Source: Desulfovibrio sp. (lineage in GTDB: Bacteria > Desulfobacterota > Desulfovibrionia > Desulfovibrionales > Desulfovibrionaceae). From it: a stretch of DNA of 62,175 bases. Below the pieces are notes generated by a model. That model ran no database searches and was not told where the DNA came from. It saw only the letters and a list, made by a program, of their open reading frames with translations. A program made the translations under genes and the position numbers. The stretch covers positions 1 through 62,175 of the forward strand of contig JAFSVD010000050.1 in the NCBI GenBank assembly GCA_017450275.1, in the 5' to 3' direction. Every line of letters starts with the position of its first letter. Within the stretch, counting starts at the first letter, position 1. Positions 41,830 to 49,614 of this stretch are shown in pieces.

Positions 41830-43206
41830 ATGCCTTCAGATGATTTGCGAAAAAAATGGGGCGTCATCTTCATGGGGAACCGGGAGGCCACCATGGAGCA
41901 GCTCGACGCCATGCAAGAGCCTGTTTTACGGGAACGTCAGCAGAAAGATCAGCAACAAGAGTATATCGAACGCGTTCGGAAACGTGCTGCCGATCGAGCC
42001 CGGGAAATTCTGGGTGAGGCCTATCAGGAGCGGCAGCGTATTCTTGCTGAAGCTGATGCGGCTCTTGAACAGAAGCGTGCCCAGCTTGTGCATGAAATCG
42101 AGGCGATGAAGACCGAAGCAGCGACCATGCACAACGAAGCGAAAATGGAATTGGCGCGAGCCAAACAGGTTGCGCAGGAGGCTGAGGAACTCAAAAATAA
42201 GGCGCACGATGAGGGCTTTTCGCTTGGCATGGATCAGGCCAGTCAGGAACTCAAAGAATTCCGGGCGGATATGGGCAACGAACTGGCGATGATGATGCGC
42301 AAAATCGAGCATGAGTTTGAGCGGATGGTCTCCTTTTGGCGCGATGATTTGTGCGAGCTCACACGGGTTTGTGTGAGCAGTGCCACAACCTTTGTCTTAG
42401 ACACCCAGTACAAGACCATTATAACCAATCTTGTGATGCAGGCGGTCAATCTCCTTGAACAGAGGGAAGTGATCGCCTTCCGCGTGAATCCCGAAGATGA
42501 ATCCCTGGTGCAGGATCTTTTCCGGGCAGCCAGGGAAAAAGCGCCTGAGATACGCCAGTGGATCGTCACCCCGGATGAAATGATGGATCGGGGTGGGCTT
42601 GTGGCTGAAAGCGGCAGTGGCAGTGTCGATTTGCGCCGAAAGAATTTTCAGGAATTGGTCGATTCCCTTCTTGAGCATTTGGCCTTGCCGGTGCAGGAAG
42701 AAGAACGCAAGCAAAGTGCCGCTCTTGCGAGCTATGTCGAAGAGCGAGCCCAGAGCTATACCCAGACAGAGACCTTGTCTGAGCGCGATATTTTGACCGG
42801 AAAAGGCCTGCCTCTCGATGAGCCTCAGATAGAGGATGAGCCTGAAGAAGAAGAGCCTGAAGACGCTGTTCCGGCCGAGGTCGAAGAAGAGATCGAAGAG
42901 CCCGTGGAATCAGTAGAACCCGTCGAGCCCGTAGAGGAGGTTCCGCAAAAGAGTGAGCCGTCTGCTGAGGAAGAGTCGTCTCTTGAGCCTGAAAAAGTGC
43001 AGGAAATCGAAGCGGCTATGACGCAGGATCCCAATAAGCGTCGAGCCATGGATATATCGTCTGAGCATTTCACCCAAATGCCAACGCCTGAGGATGCGTC
43101 CAAGGCGCGTTTGGCCGATTTGGAAGAAGAATTGTTTCCGCTCAATCAGGACGAGGAGCATACGGTCTTAGCAAACGGCGGCTTCTTGCCCCATGGGAAT
43201 TCCTAA
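41830..43206 (+). CDS. fliH: Flagellar assembly protein FliH with long acidic C-terminal tail
   Basis: FliH regulates the export ATPase FliI and tethers it to the motor. The N terminus keeps a Trp (KKWGVIF) that in other FliH proteins docks on FliN. A long coiled coil (about 40-150) and the V-ATPase-E-like domain follow, with VVNLLEQREVIAFRVNPED-type sequence and RGGLVAESGSGSVDLRR (about 260). After residue 300 there is an unusual extension of about 150 residues, rich in Glu and Pro (EPEEEEPED, VEPVEPVEE), not part of the family core. At 458 residues it is about twice the common size. It overlaps fliI by 14 bases. Confidence 0.9.
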   Translation: MPSDDLRKKWGVIFMGNREATMEQLDAMQEPVLRERQQKDQQQEYIERVRKRAADRAREILGEAYQERQRILAEADAALEQKRAQLVHEIEAMKTEAATMHNEAKMELARAKQVAQEAEELKNKAHDEGFSLGMDQASQELKEFRADMGNELAMMMRKIEHEFERMVSFWRDDLCELTRVCVSSATTFVLDTQYKTIITNLVMQAVNLLEQREVIAFRVNPEDESLVQDLFRAAREKAPEIRQWIVTPDEMMDRGGLVAESGSGSVDLRRKNFQELVDSLLEHLALPVQEEERKQSAALASYVEERAQSYTQTETLSERDILTGKGLPLDEPQIEDEPEEEEPEDAVPAEVEEEIEEPVESVEPVEPVEEVPQKSEPSAEEESSLEPEKVQEIEAAMTQDPNKRRAMDISSEHFTQMPTPEDASKARLADLEEELFPLNQDEEHTVLANGGFLPHGNS

Positions 43207-44713
43207 CGTTATGCAGCTTGATCCCAGAACCTGTTGTTCGATCTTAAAGAAAAGCAATCCTGCCCGACTCTTCGGGAAGGTCAATAAAGTCGTTGGTCTT
43301 GTGGCAGAGGGCAGTGGCTTGCGCGCTCCTCTTGGGGCTGTCTGCCATATGCTGCCTGATACGAGCGATGAAGGGATTGCCGCCGAAGTTGTGGGATTTC
43401 GCGAAGGCAATCTTCTTTTTATGCCCTATGGCGATATGCGAGGCATTCGTCCTGGCAGTCGCATCAGAAACACCAGTCTTCCGCCGGTCTTTCCCGTTGG
43501 TCCTGAATTGTTGGGACGGGCGTTTGACGCCTTTGGTTCTCCGCTCGATGCAGGACCTCCCATCAACGCCGAACTCTACACCTCCCCCCTTCCCACCTCT
43601 TCCCACGCCCAAAATACCTTTGCCGCCCAGATGGAGGCGCAAAAAGCCTTTGTGCCAGACTGGGCTCTTTCTGCCCGCGAGCAATGGGCTCCGGAATTAG
43701 CCGCTCTCTATACCGATCCCCCCAGTCCTTTGCAGCGACCGCGTATAACCGACATCCTCGATGTGGGTGTGCGTGCCATAAACAGCCTGATAACCCTTGG
43801 CAAGGGGCAGCGTATCGGGATCATGGCTGGTTCTGGCGTTGGAAAATCGACGCTTATGGGGATGATGGCACGCTATACGCGGGCTGATGTCAACGTCATT
43901 GCCTTGATCGGCGAACGGGGGCGTGAAGTTGTCGAATTTATGGAGCGCGATTTGGGACCAGAAGGCATGGCCAGATCCGTGCTCGTGATTGCGACTTCAG
44001 ACCAGTCGCCCTTGGTACGGATGCGGGCAGCCTATGCTGCGACCGCTGTTGCGGAGTATTTTCGGGACAAGGGGATGGATGTCCTTTTGATGATGGATTC
44101 TGTGACCCGTTTTGCCATGGCAAGCCGTGAAATTGGGCTGGCTGTGGGAGAGCCGCCAACCACCAAGGGCTATACACCATCGGTCTTTTCCCAATTGCCG
44201 AAACTCTTGGAGCGAGCTGGTCGCAGTGAACGGGGTACCATAACCGGGGTCTATACGGTCTTGGTCGATGGCGACGATTTCAACGAACCCATTGCCGATG
44301 CTGTGCGCTCTATCTTGGATGGCCATATTGTCTTAACCCGTGATTTAGCGGATCAGGGGCATTTTCCGGCCATCGATGTGCTTCGTTCTATCAGTCGTCT
44401 GCGTTCTGAAATTTGCAGCAAAGACGATATTATGGCTGGACGCGTGCTCACGCGTTTGATGAGTGTGTTTCGAAAAGTGGAAGACATGGTCAATATCGGC
44501 GCCTATACCAAGGGCAATAATCCGGAAATCGACGAAGCCATTGACACCATGCCAGCCATCAACGCCTTTTTGTGTCAGGATGTTGGACTCGCTCAATCGG
44601 TTGCCGAGAGCATGGAGCAGATGCGCGCCATTGCGTATGGATCGAGCGCTGGACAGCCCAAACAGCCCCAACAAGCGGCGCAAAAGCGACCGCCGCGGGT
44701 CGCTCCACGGTAA
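43193..44713 (+). CDS. fliI: Flagellum-specific ATPase FliI
   Basis: FliI is the hexameric ATPase of the flagellar type III export apparatus. Walker A is IGIMAGSGVGKSTLMGMMAR (about 210), Walker B VLLMMDSVTRFAMASREI, and the family signature PPTTKGYTPSVFSQLPKLLERAG follows. The C terminus holds DMVNIGAYTKGNNPEID. The start may be ATG at 43193, overlapping fliH, or ATG at 43211. No fliJ follows, although fliJ usually sits after fliI; a terminator does. Confidence 0.96.
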   Translation: MGIPNVMQLDPRTCCSILKKSNPARLFGKVNKVVGLVAEGSGLRAPLGAVCHMLPDTSDEGIAAEVVGFREGNLLFMPYGDMRGIRPGSRIRNTSLPPVFPVGPELLGRAFDAFGSPLDAGPPINAELYTSPLPTSSHAQNTFAAQMEAQKAFVPDWALSAREQWAPELAALYTDPPSPLQRPRITDILDVGVRAINSLITLGKGQRIGIMAGSGVGKSTLMGMMARYTRADVNVIALIGERGREVVEFMERDLGPEGMARSVLVIATSDQSPLVRMRAAYAATAVAEYFRDKGMDVLLMMDSVTRFAMASREIGLAVGEPPTTKGYTPSVFSQLPKLLERAGRSERGTITGVYTVLVDGDDFNEPIADAVRSILDGHIVLTRDLADQGHFPAIDVLRSISRLRSEICSKDDIMAGRVLTRLMSVFRKVEDMVNIGAYTKGNNPEIDEAIDTMPAINAFLCQDVGLAQSVAESMEQMRAIAYGSSAGQPKQPQQAAQKRPPRVAPR

Positions 44714-44734
44714 AGCCACCAGTTTTTGTGTGAA

Positions 44735-44770
44735 AGTACGAGTATCGAGCATGCTCGTATTTTTCTTTTT
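44735..44770 (+). terminator. Terminator after fliI
   Basis: TACGAG and CTCGTA pair around an 11-base loop (with an inner CGAGCATGCTCG palindrome) and lead into TTTTTCTTTTT. Confidence 0.75.
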
Positions 44771-44813
44771 GCGACTCCCTTTATTGGATCAAAAAACGCA
44801 ATGGGCCTTGTCT

Positions 44814-44859
44814 GGACGCGAGCACAAAAGCGTACGCTTTTGGCGCGTCCACTTTTTTT
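44814..44859 (+). terminator. Two-tier hairpin with T-run
   Basis: An outer stem GGACGCG/CGCGTCC encloses an inner perfect palindrome CAAAAGCGTACGCTTTTG, and ACTTTTTTT follows. It is a second terminator-like structure between fliI and the receiver gene. Confidence 0.65.
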
Positions 44860-44974
44860 GAGAAGCTTGCTTGGAAGGAGAGTTTTTTGTTGGCAAAGGA
44901 ATCGTTTGACCATCCCAATTCCTCCGCGTTTTCGCATGAGGTCTGGGTGCTTTGTATTGGCATGGGGAGGATGT

Positions 44975-45343
44975 ATGCGAGCGTTGATTGTGGATGATGA
45001 CGTTGAATTTTTGACATTGATGGAAAAACGCTTGTCCAAGCGAGGCATTGTTGTTGAGACAGCCATGGATGGTGCCAAAGCGCTTGAAGCGATGGAGAGG
45101 GCAGAAAACGACGACGCGTTTTCCGTGGTTGTGATGGATGTTCGTATGCCGGGTATGGATGGCATTGAGACCTTGCGTTGTATGAAGGCCAAGGCGCCGA
45201 ATATCCCTGTCATCTTGCTGACCGGGCATGCAGCGGTTGCTGTTGCCACAGATGGGCTTGAATTGGGAGCCTTTGACTATATGTTGAAACCCGTTCCGAT
45301 TGAGGATTTGATCGCGAAGATGGAAGAAGCCATCCGTGGATGA
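44975..45343 (+). CDS. Single-domain response regulator (receiver only)
   Basis: A CheY-like receiver of 122 residues and nothing else. The acidic pair is at ALIVDDD (about 7-8), the phospho-acceptor Asp is in VVMDVRMPGMDG (about 54), the switch Thr is in VILLTGHA, and the Lys is in FDYMLKPVP. Such lone receivers pass signals by protein contact. The ATG at 44975 is preceded by GGGGAGG. It lies after the flagellar export genes, so a link to motility is possible, but no kinase is adjacent. Confidence 0.92.
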   Translation: MRALIVDDDVEFLTLMEKRLSKRGIVVETAMDGAKALEAMERAENDDAFSVVVMDVRMPGMDGIETLRCMKAKAPNIPVILLTGHAAVAVATDGLELGAFDYMLKPVPIEDLIAKMEEAIRG

Positions 45344-45393
45344 GTCTCTTTTGATCCGAACGCCCGATCCTTTTTCGCAAGTCCACGAACGCT

Positions 45394-46188
45394 ATGCTTG
45401 AGATCCATTCACTCTTTTGTGGCTATGGTTCCCGCGTGGTTTTGCGCGATGTTTCTCTCAGTATTTTGCCTGGGGAATTCGCTGTTTTGCTCGGAACAAA
45501 CGGCTGCGGGAAGACGACGCTTCTGCGTGCCATCACCCACGCTCTTGCTGTCGTACGCGGCACCATTTCTTGGCAGGGAAAGAATCTCCTCACCATGGGC
45601 TGGAAGCAACGAGCTCGCTTGTGTGCGTATGTGCCCCAGACAAGTTTGATCCCACAGGGCGTCACCGTGTGGGATTTTGTCTTTCTGGGACGGTATCCGC
45701 ACAGGACTTTGTGGGGATTTACGCAAGACCGCGACCGCGAGATTGTGTGGCAGGCACTGTGTGAGACACAGACCATTGCGCTCAAGGATCGTTTGGTGAC
45801 AGAATTGTCTGGGGGCGAGCGTAAGCGCGTTCTTTTGGCGCTGGCCTTGGCGCAGGAAAGTCCGCTCCTTTTACTCGATGAAGTGTCTGCTGGCCTTGAC
45901 TGTCAGGCTCTCTTTGCCCTCTTTGGTATTCTCAAAGCGCGGACACGCAAGGGACAAACTGTTCTTTGTGTGATGCACGACTACAATATTGCCCGTTTCT
46001 ATGCCGATCGTCTGATCGGTTTTGCCAAGGGAGGCGTCTGTTTTAATGCACCAACAAACGAGGCTTTTACCGAAGCCAATCTCTCTACGCTCTATGCCAT
46101 ACCTATTACAATTGCTACCCTGGAAAGTTCAAGAGAAGGCTCAACAATCCCCTTTGCCTATCCCACGTGTCTTAGCGCTTCTTCTTAG
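45394..46188 (+). CDS. ABC importer ATP-binding protein, FecE/BtuD type
   Basis: A single ABC ATPase domain of 264 residues in the iron-siderophore/cobalamin importer group. Walker A is LLGTNGCGKTTLLRAIT, the Q-loop segment is CAYVPQTSLIPQGVTVWDFV, the signature LSGGERKRVLLALAL, Walker B LLLLDEVSAGLD and the switch His is in VMHDYN. It overlaps the following binding-protein gene by about 95 bases. No permease gene is present upstream, where a receiver gene sits instead. Confidence 0.9.
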   Translation: MLEIHSLFCGYGSRVVLRDVSLSILPGEFAVLLGTNGCGKTTLLRAITHALAVVRGTISWQGKNLLTMGWKQRARLCAYVPQTSLIPQGVTVWDFVFLGRYPHRTLWGFTQDRDREIVWQALCETQTIALKDRLVTELSGGERKRVLLALALAQESPLLLLDEVSAGLDCQALFALFGILKARTRKGQTVLCVMHDYNIARFYADRLIGFAKGGVCFNAPTNEAFTEANLSTLYAIPITIATLESSREGSTIPFAYPTCLSASS

Positions 46189-47011
46189 CGCTCTCCTCTT
46201 GTGTCTTTGTCTGCCAAAACCGACCTCCGCTCTCCCCCGTATTGTGCCTTTGTATGCTGCTTTTACGGAAATTCTTGTGGCTCTTGATTGCCAGGATGCG
46301 CTTGTTGCACGCACCCAAACCGATACACAGCCCTCTCTTGCGAGCCTTCCTGTGATTGGCACTCATATGCAGCCCAATCTTGAGCGTCTTGTTGCTCTGA
46401 AACCCGATATTGTGCTGCAATTGGCAGGGAGATCCTTGGCTCATGCCCAGGCAGAGCGTTTGCGAAGTCTTGGCATTCGGGTGGAAGAATTGGACTTGGC
46501 CACCTTTTCGGATATTTTTGCGGTGACAGAACGGTTGGGCGCCTTGCTTGGGAGGAAGGACAAAGCATCAGCTCTTGTGGATGGGTGGAAAAAACGCCTG
46601 CATGAGGCAAAAGCGCTTCGTCCGAAAAAAACGTACCGCCTTTTTTTTGAAGTACGCTATCCAGGCCTTCTTGCTGCAGGAAGAGACAATATTGTCAACA
46701 GTATCATTGCTCTCTCTGGCGGGGTGAATGTGGTGGGGCATCCGAAGAAGTTGGTGCGTCTTGGGGAGGAGACAGTCTTTGCCCTGGATCCTGATGTCTA
46801 CGTTGTGCAAAAAGGCCCCATGAACCCCAATCCCCTGCCCTTTGCCGATCGACCGGGTTTTGATCGGCTTGCAGCCATTGCCAAAGGACATACCCTTCTG
46901 GTTCGTGAAGAGCTCTTTTCACGACCAGGGCCTGCCTCCATTGAGGCTGTGATGACGCTGAGTACGTATTTGCATGCATTGGAAGTTTCAGAATCAGAGG
47001 CAAAGAGGTGA
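46094..47011 (+). CDS. Periplasmic binding protein, cobalamin/iron-chelate type (BtuF/FecB fold)
   Basis: The BtuF/TroA-like fold is seen as RIVPLYAAFTEILVALDCQDALVA, VIGTHMQPNLERLVALKPDIVL and VNSIIALSGGVNVV. A signal peptide (VLALLLSALLLCLCLPKPTSA) precedes it. The ATG at 46094 lies inside the ATPase gene; a TTG at 46154 would place the signal peptide directly at the start and is a real alternative. Its stop overlaps the start region of the precorrin methyltransferase gene, which suggests the ligand is a cobalt corrinoid. Confidence 0.85.
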   Translation: MPYLLQLLPWKVQEKAQQSPLPIPRVLALLLSALLLCLCLPKPTSALPRIVPLYAAFTEILVALDCQDALVARTQTDTQPSLASLPVIGTHMQPNLERLVALKPDIVLQLAGRSLAHAQAERLRSLGIRVEELDLATFSDIFAVTERLGALLGRKDKASALVDGWKKRLHEAKALRPKKTYRLFFEVRYPGLLAAGRDNIVNSIIALSGGVNVVGHPKKLVRLGEETVFALDPDVYVVQKGPMNPNPLPFADRPGFDRLAAIAKGHTLLVREELFSRPGPASIEAVMTLSTYLHALEVSESEAKR

Positions 47012-47013
47012 GT

Positions 47014-47706
47014 ATGGAGGGAAGATTGTTTGGGATCGGTGTTGGACCAGGCGCTCCGGATTTATTGACACTGAGAGCTGTTTTTGTGCTCTCCACCATC
47101 GATGTGATCCTAAGCCCTGTCAGATCCGGGAATGAGAGCTCAAAGGCTTTGTCCATTGCAGCTCCCTATATTGCCAAGGACTGCACGTATCATCCCTTGG
47201 ATTTTCCGATGACCAAGGATACCAGCCGTCTTCACGATGCCTGGAATCAGGCAGCCACACAATGCATTGCTTTTATAGAGTCGGGAAAAAAGGTGGCCTT
47301 TCTCACGCTGGGGGATCCCCTGACCTTTAGCACCTTTATCTATCTTATGCGCACGGTCAAAACACGTGCTCCGCACATTCCTGTGACCGTTATTCCAGGA
47401 ATCACCTCCTATCACGCCGCGGCAGCGAAGCTCTGTCTGCCTTTGTGTGAAGGCGATGAGCACCTCCATATCCTCTCTGGCATTGCTGAGAGCGAAACCT
47501 TAGCAGCGGAACTGGCTCATGGCGACACCGCTGTCATTCTCAAAGCCTATCGGAATATCGCTGCCATCAGGGAGGCTCTGCATGCCCAAGGCCGGGATCA
47601 CAATGTTTGGCAAGTTCGGTATGTGGAGCAGGAAGAGGAGGAAATACGCTGTGGCGTGCCACAGGATGAACCACCCTATATGACATTGCTTATCAGCAAA
47701 CCTTAG
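47014..47706 (+). CDS. Precorrin-2 (or cobalt-precorrin-2) C20-methyltransferase
   Basis: A tetrapyrrole methylase of the CobI/CbiL group: GRLFGIGVGPGAPDLLTLRA at the start, VAFLTLGDPLTFSTFIYLM in the middle, VTVIPGITSYHAAAAKLCLPL, and the acceptor region TAVILKAYRN. This enzyme adds the methyl group at C-20 in cobalamin synthesis. The ATG at 47014 follows AGAGG; a GTG at 47008 is in frame. It is the last gene of the importer cluster. CbiL versus CobI specificity cannot be told from motifs alone. Confidence 0.92.
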   Translation: MEGRLFGIGVGPGAPDLLTLRAVFVLSTIDVILSPVRSGNESSKALSIAAPYIAKDCTYHPLDFPMTKDTSRLHDAWNQAATQCIAFIESGKKVAFLTLGDPLTFSTFIYLMRTVKTRAPHIPVTVIPGITSYHAAAAKLCLPLCEGDEHLHILSGIAESETLAAELAHGDTAVILKAYRNIAAIREALHAQGRDHNVWQVRYVEQEEEEIRCGVPQDEPPYMTLLISKP

Positions 47707-47829
47707 GCCTTTGGCACAATGGATTTCGCCGTCTTTGTGATTGACGTGCCCATTCCTCTTTGTCTGCAGAGAGCATATGCAGTGGAATTTGACCCGCAAA
47801 GAGGTTGACAAGAGGAGGGAAAATACGCA

Positions 47830-47868
47830 TATACAACGGACATACCCTATGGTATTGTCTGTTGTATA
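47830..47868. promoter_or_regulatory. 39-bp imperfect dyad upstream of the small basic protein gene
   Basis: TATACAAC...GACA...TACC on the left is mirrored by GGTA...TGTC...GTTGTATA on the right. Outer arms are perfect over eight bases and the inner blocks match with single changes. It lies 35-70 bases before the start codon at 47903 and overlaps possible promoter hexamers, so it fits an operator, perhaps autoregulatory. Confidence 0.5.
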
Positions 47869-47902
47869 CTCTGTATATGGTGGGAAAACACGAGGAGAAA
47901 CT

Positions 47903-48298
47903 ATGTCACAAATAACGGACGAACACGCTCGGCAAGACGGTGCAGTGAATGAACAGCCAGTGGAACACGTTGTTGAAGAAGAGATGTCTGTCTCTGAAGA
48001 AGAAGGCATGGGACGGAAACGTCGTCGTATCAGACACGCTATAGCGCGTCCGACACGGGAACAGGATGAACTGATTCGTCGTGAGCTGCGCAAAGCAACA
48101 TCAGAAAAACGCTTTACCTTGCTTGAATTGATGCGGATGTACGACAAGGAACTCCAGGACGCGAAAAGTCAGACCACATGGGATAAGATCGCTGAAATTT
48201 TCAACAAAGCACTCGGAACCACTTTGACAGGAGACTCCTGTTTGCGTGCCTACAGTGCCATGTCCAAAGGCAAGACCAAGGGCGGAGATGCCGATTAA
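47903..48298 (+). CDS. Small acidic-basic hypothetical protein, possibly DNA-binding (131 aa)
   Basis: The first 35 residues are acidic, then comes a strongly basic patch (MGRKRRRIRHAIARP, about 36-50). The C-terminal half is helical (FTLLELMRMYDKELQDAK, TTWDKIAEIFNKALG) and could be a winged-helix-like or SAP-like domain, but no family is recognised. The ATG at 47903 has GAGGAGA upstream. A 39-bp dyad precedes it and a strong terminator follows, so it is a single-gene transcript, which fits an autoregulated regulator. That role is inference. Confidence 0.7.
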   Translation: MSQITDEHARQDGAVNEQPVEHVVEEEMSVSEEEGMGRKRRRIRHAIARPTREQDELIRRELRKATSEKRFTLLELMRMYDKELQDAKSQTTWDKIAEIFNKALGTTLTGDSCLRAYSAMSKGKTKGGDAD

Positions 48299-48352
48299 AA
48301 AAACGATCCGTGCTCTGCTATGTTGTTGAGGCAGGGCACGGATCGTTTTTTG
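48297..48352 (+). terminator. Very strong intrinsic terminator
   Basis: AAAAAACGATCCGTGC and GCACGGATCGTTTTTT form a perfect 16-bp stem with a loop of about 22 bases, starting at the stop codon of the small basic protein gene. Confidence 0.92.
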
Positions 48353-48406
48353 TGGATTTTTTTTGAAAACAACTGTGCAATTCTTTTTCTATATAAAAAG
48401 AAGCAC

Positions 48407-48823
48407 TCAGAGCGCTGCTCTTCGTTTCCAGATGTGCCAGGCCGTTAAGGCTGTCATAAGCGTTCCGCACACAACATGCGCTGTCTTGCTTCCCAAAAAG
48501 CCCAGAAGGACTGTCATGCCGCAAAGGCCAAAGAGCGTCCGCACTTCCACTTTTCGAAGGGAGAGCGGCTTGGGCTCGGTCTTTTGCTGGGAGAGGGCAG
48601 CGAATTCCGGGATGCCTTGTTCCAGCGTGTGGCAAATCATATCGAGAGTGAGGGATGGATCAAAGGAGAGCAGGATCGAGGATCGGCCGGATTCCATCGA
48701 ATGGATCCTTGTATCTTGTTTGAGGATGCCTTTGACGGTGTCTTGCATCGCTTGATTGGCGAGCAGAGGGTGGCGAAGGCGCACCCTGCCTTCAAGAGCA
48801 CTGGCAACATAGGATGGGGTCAT
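48407..48823 (-). CDS. HMA-like domain protein with C-terminal membrane segments (138 aa)
   Basis: The N-terminal 80 residues resemble the heavy-metal-associated-like fold found before the P1B ATPases in this window: GRVRLRHPLL, then SILLSFDPSLTLDMICHTLEQG, without the CxxC metal site. Two hydrophobic stretches follow (VRTLFGLCGMTVLLGFLG and VVCGTLMTALTAWHIW), so it is membrane-anchored. It is divergent from the YtxH-like gene and the first ATPase. A joint role with the ATPase is inferred from proximity and shared domain. Confidence 0.72.
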   Translation of the reverse strand: MTPSYVASALEGRVRLRHPLLANQAMQDTVKGILKQDTRIHSMESGRSSILLSFDPSLTLDMICHTLEQGIPEFAALSQQKTEPKPLSLRKVEVRTLFGLCGMTVLLGFLGSKTAHVVCGTLMTALTAWHIWKRRAAL

Positions 48824-49283
48824 AGAGCACCTCCCTGTTGGGATGCATTGTTTTTATCGAAACCACAAACAACATGTTCATACTTAGAGGAAAATATATA
48901 GATTGTCAACTTTCTTTGTGTGATAGAGCATGTGCTGAAATGTACAATGGAAATCCTTTTTCATTGCTTGAATGCGAAAGTGAAAATGCTTTTTGTTTGT
49001 GTTGAGAATTGAAGTCTGTTTTCTTTTTTTATTTTAGTCTTGTGCTTTTTCTTCTTGACAAGAAACAATTGATACGTATACTTCTTTTCAGGAAGTGTTT
49101 CGGTACGTGCCTATGTCATGAGTGTTGAAATTCATATTCTTTTTTGCTCTCTTCCTTCTTGACATCAAGCAATGCTTTTTTTAGGGTGCAGGGCTCAATG
49201 CCACTGAAAGGCAGCGGAGAACTCTGCGTTCCACGGTGACATAGGAGCTTCCCATACGAGTACAATCACAATCGAGGTGGCTT
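48824..49283. other. AT-rich divergent intergenic region, 460 bp
   Basis: No gene seen. It separates the HMA-like gene from the YtxH-like gene and is rich in T-runs. It contains TTGACA-16-TATACT at 49055-49082, another TTGACA at 49159 without a good -10, and on the minus strand a TTGACA at about 48905-48910. Confidence 0.55.
49055..49082 (+). promoter_or_regulatory. Sigma-70-type promoter for the YtxH-like/ATPase genes
   Basis: TTGACA at 49055-49060 and TATACT at 49077-49082 with a 16-base spacer. About 200 bases of leader lie between it and the first start codon at 49284. Confidence 0.55.
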
Positions 49284-49529
49284 ATGAACGACTATCTGAA
49301 ATACGGACTTTCTGTTTTGGCTGGTATTGCCATTGGTGCTTTGTGCGCGAATGCGGTCAGCAAAGGCAAACTCAAACCGTATGCCTCTGACCTTATGAGC
49401 CGTGGCCTTGAGATCAAGGACGCTCTTGTTGGCAAGGTCGAAGCGCTCAAGGAAGATGCCGAGGACTTGCTGGCTGCTGCCAAGCAGAAAGCTGAGCTGC
49501 GCAAAGGCGAGCAGGTTGAAAACAGCTAA
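49284..49529 (+). CDS. Small YtxH-like membrane-anchored protein (81 aa)
   Basis: An N-terminal membrane helix (GLSVLAGIAIGALCANAV) is followed by a charged amphipathic helix or coiled coil (LEIKDALVGKVEALKEDAEDLLAAAKQ). This is the layout of YtxH/DUF6110-like small proteins, which often stand next to P1B ATPases in gut anaerobes. The function is unknown. The ATG has GAGGTGG upstream. The ATPase gene starts 85 bases later, past a small hairpin and a long palindrome. Confidence 0.8.
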   Translation: MNDYLKYGLSVLAGIAIGALCANAVSKGKLKPYASDLMSRGLEIKDALVGKVEALKEDAEDLLAAAKQKAELRKGEQVENS

Positions 49530-49531
49530 GA

Positions 49532-49549
49532 AGCCGTTACGGCTTTTGT
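49532..49549 (+). terminator. Short hairpin with T-run after the YtxH-like gene
   Basis: AAGCCG, TTA, CGGCTTTTG: a six-base stem with a three-base loop, directly after the stop codon. It may only partly stop transcription into the ATPase gene. Confidence 0.5.
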
Positions 49550-49553
49550 CTGT

Positions 49554-49585
49554 AGAAGTTCTACGCATGCATGCGTAGAACTTCT
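49554..49585. promoter_or_regulatory. Perfect 32-bp palindrome before the first ATPase gene
   Basis: AGAAGTTCTACGCATG is followed directly by its reverse complement, with no spacer. It lies 30 bases upstream of the ATPase start. It could be an operator for a dimeric regulator or a hairpin in the leader RNA. The following T-run is weak, so it is not a typical terminator. Confidence 0.6.
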
Positions 49586-49614
49586 TTGTTTCTATCATGA
49601 GAAGGGGAGCATCG

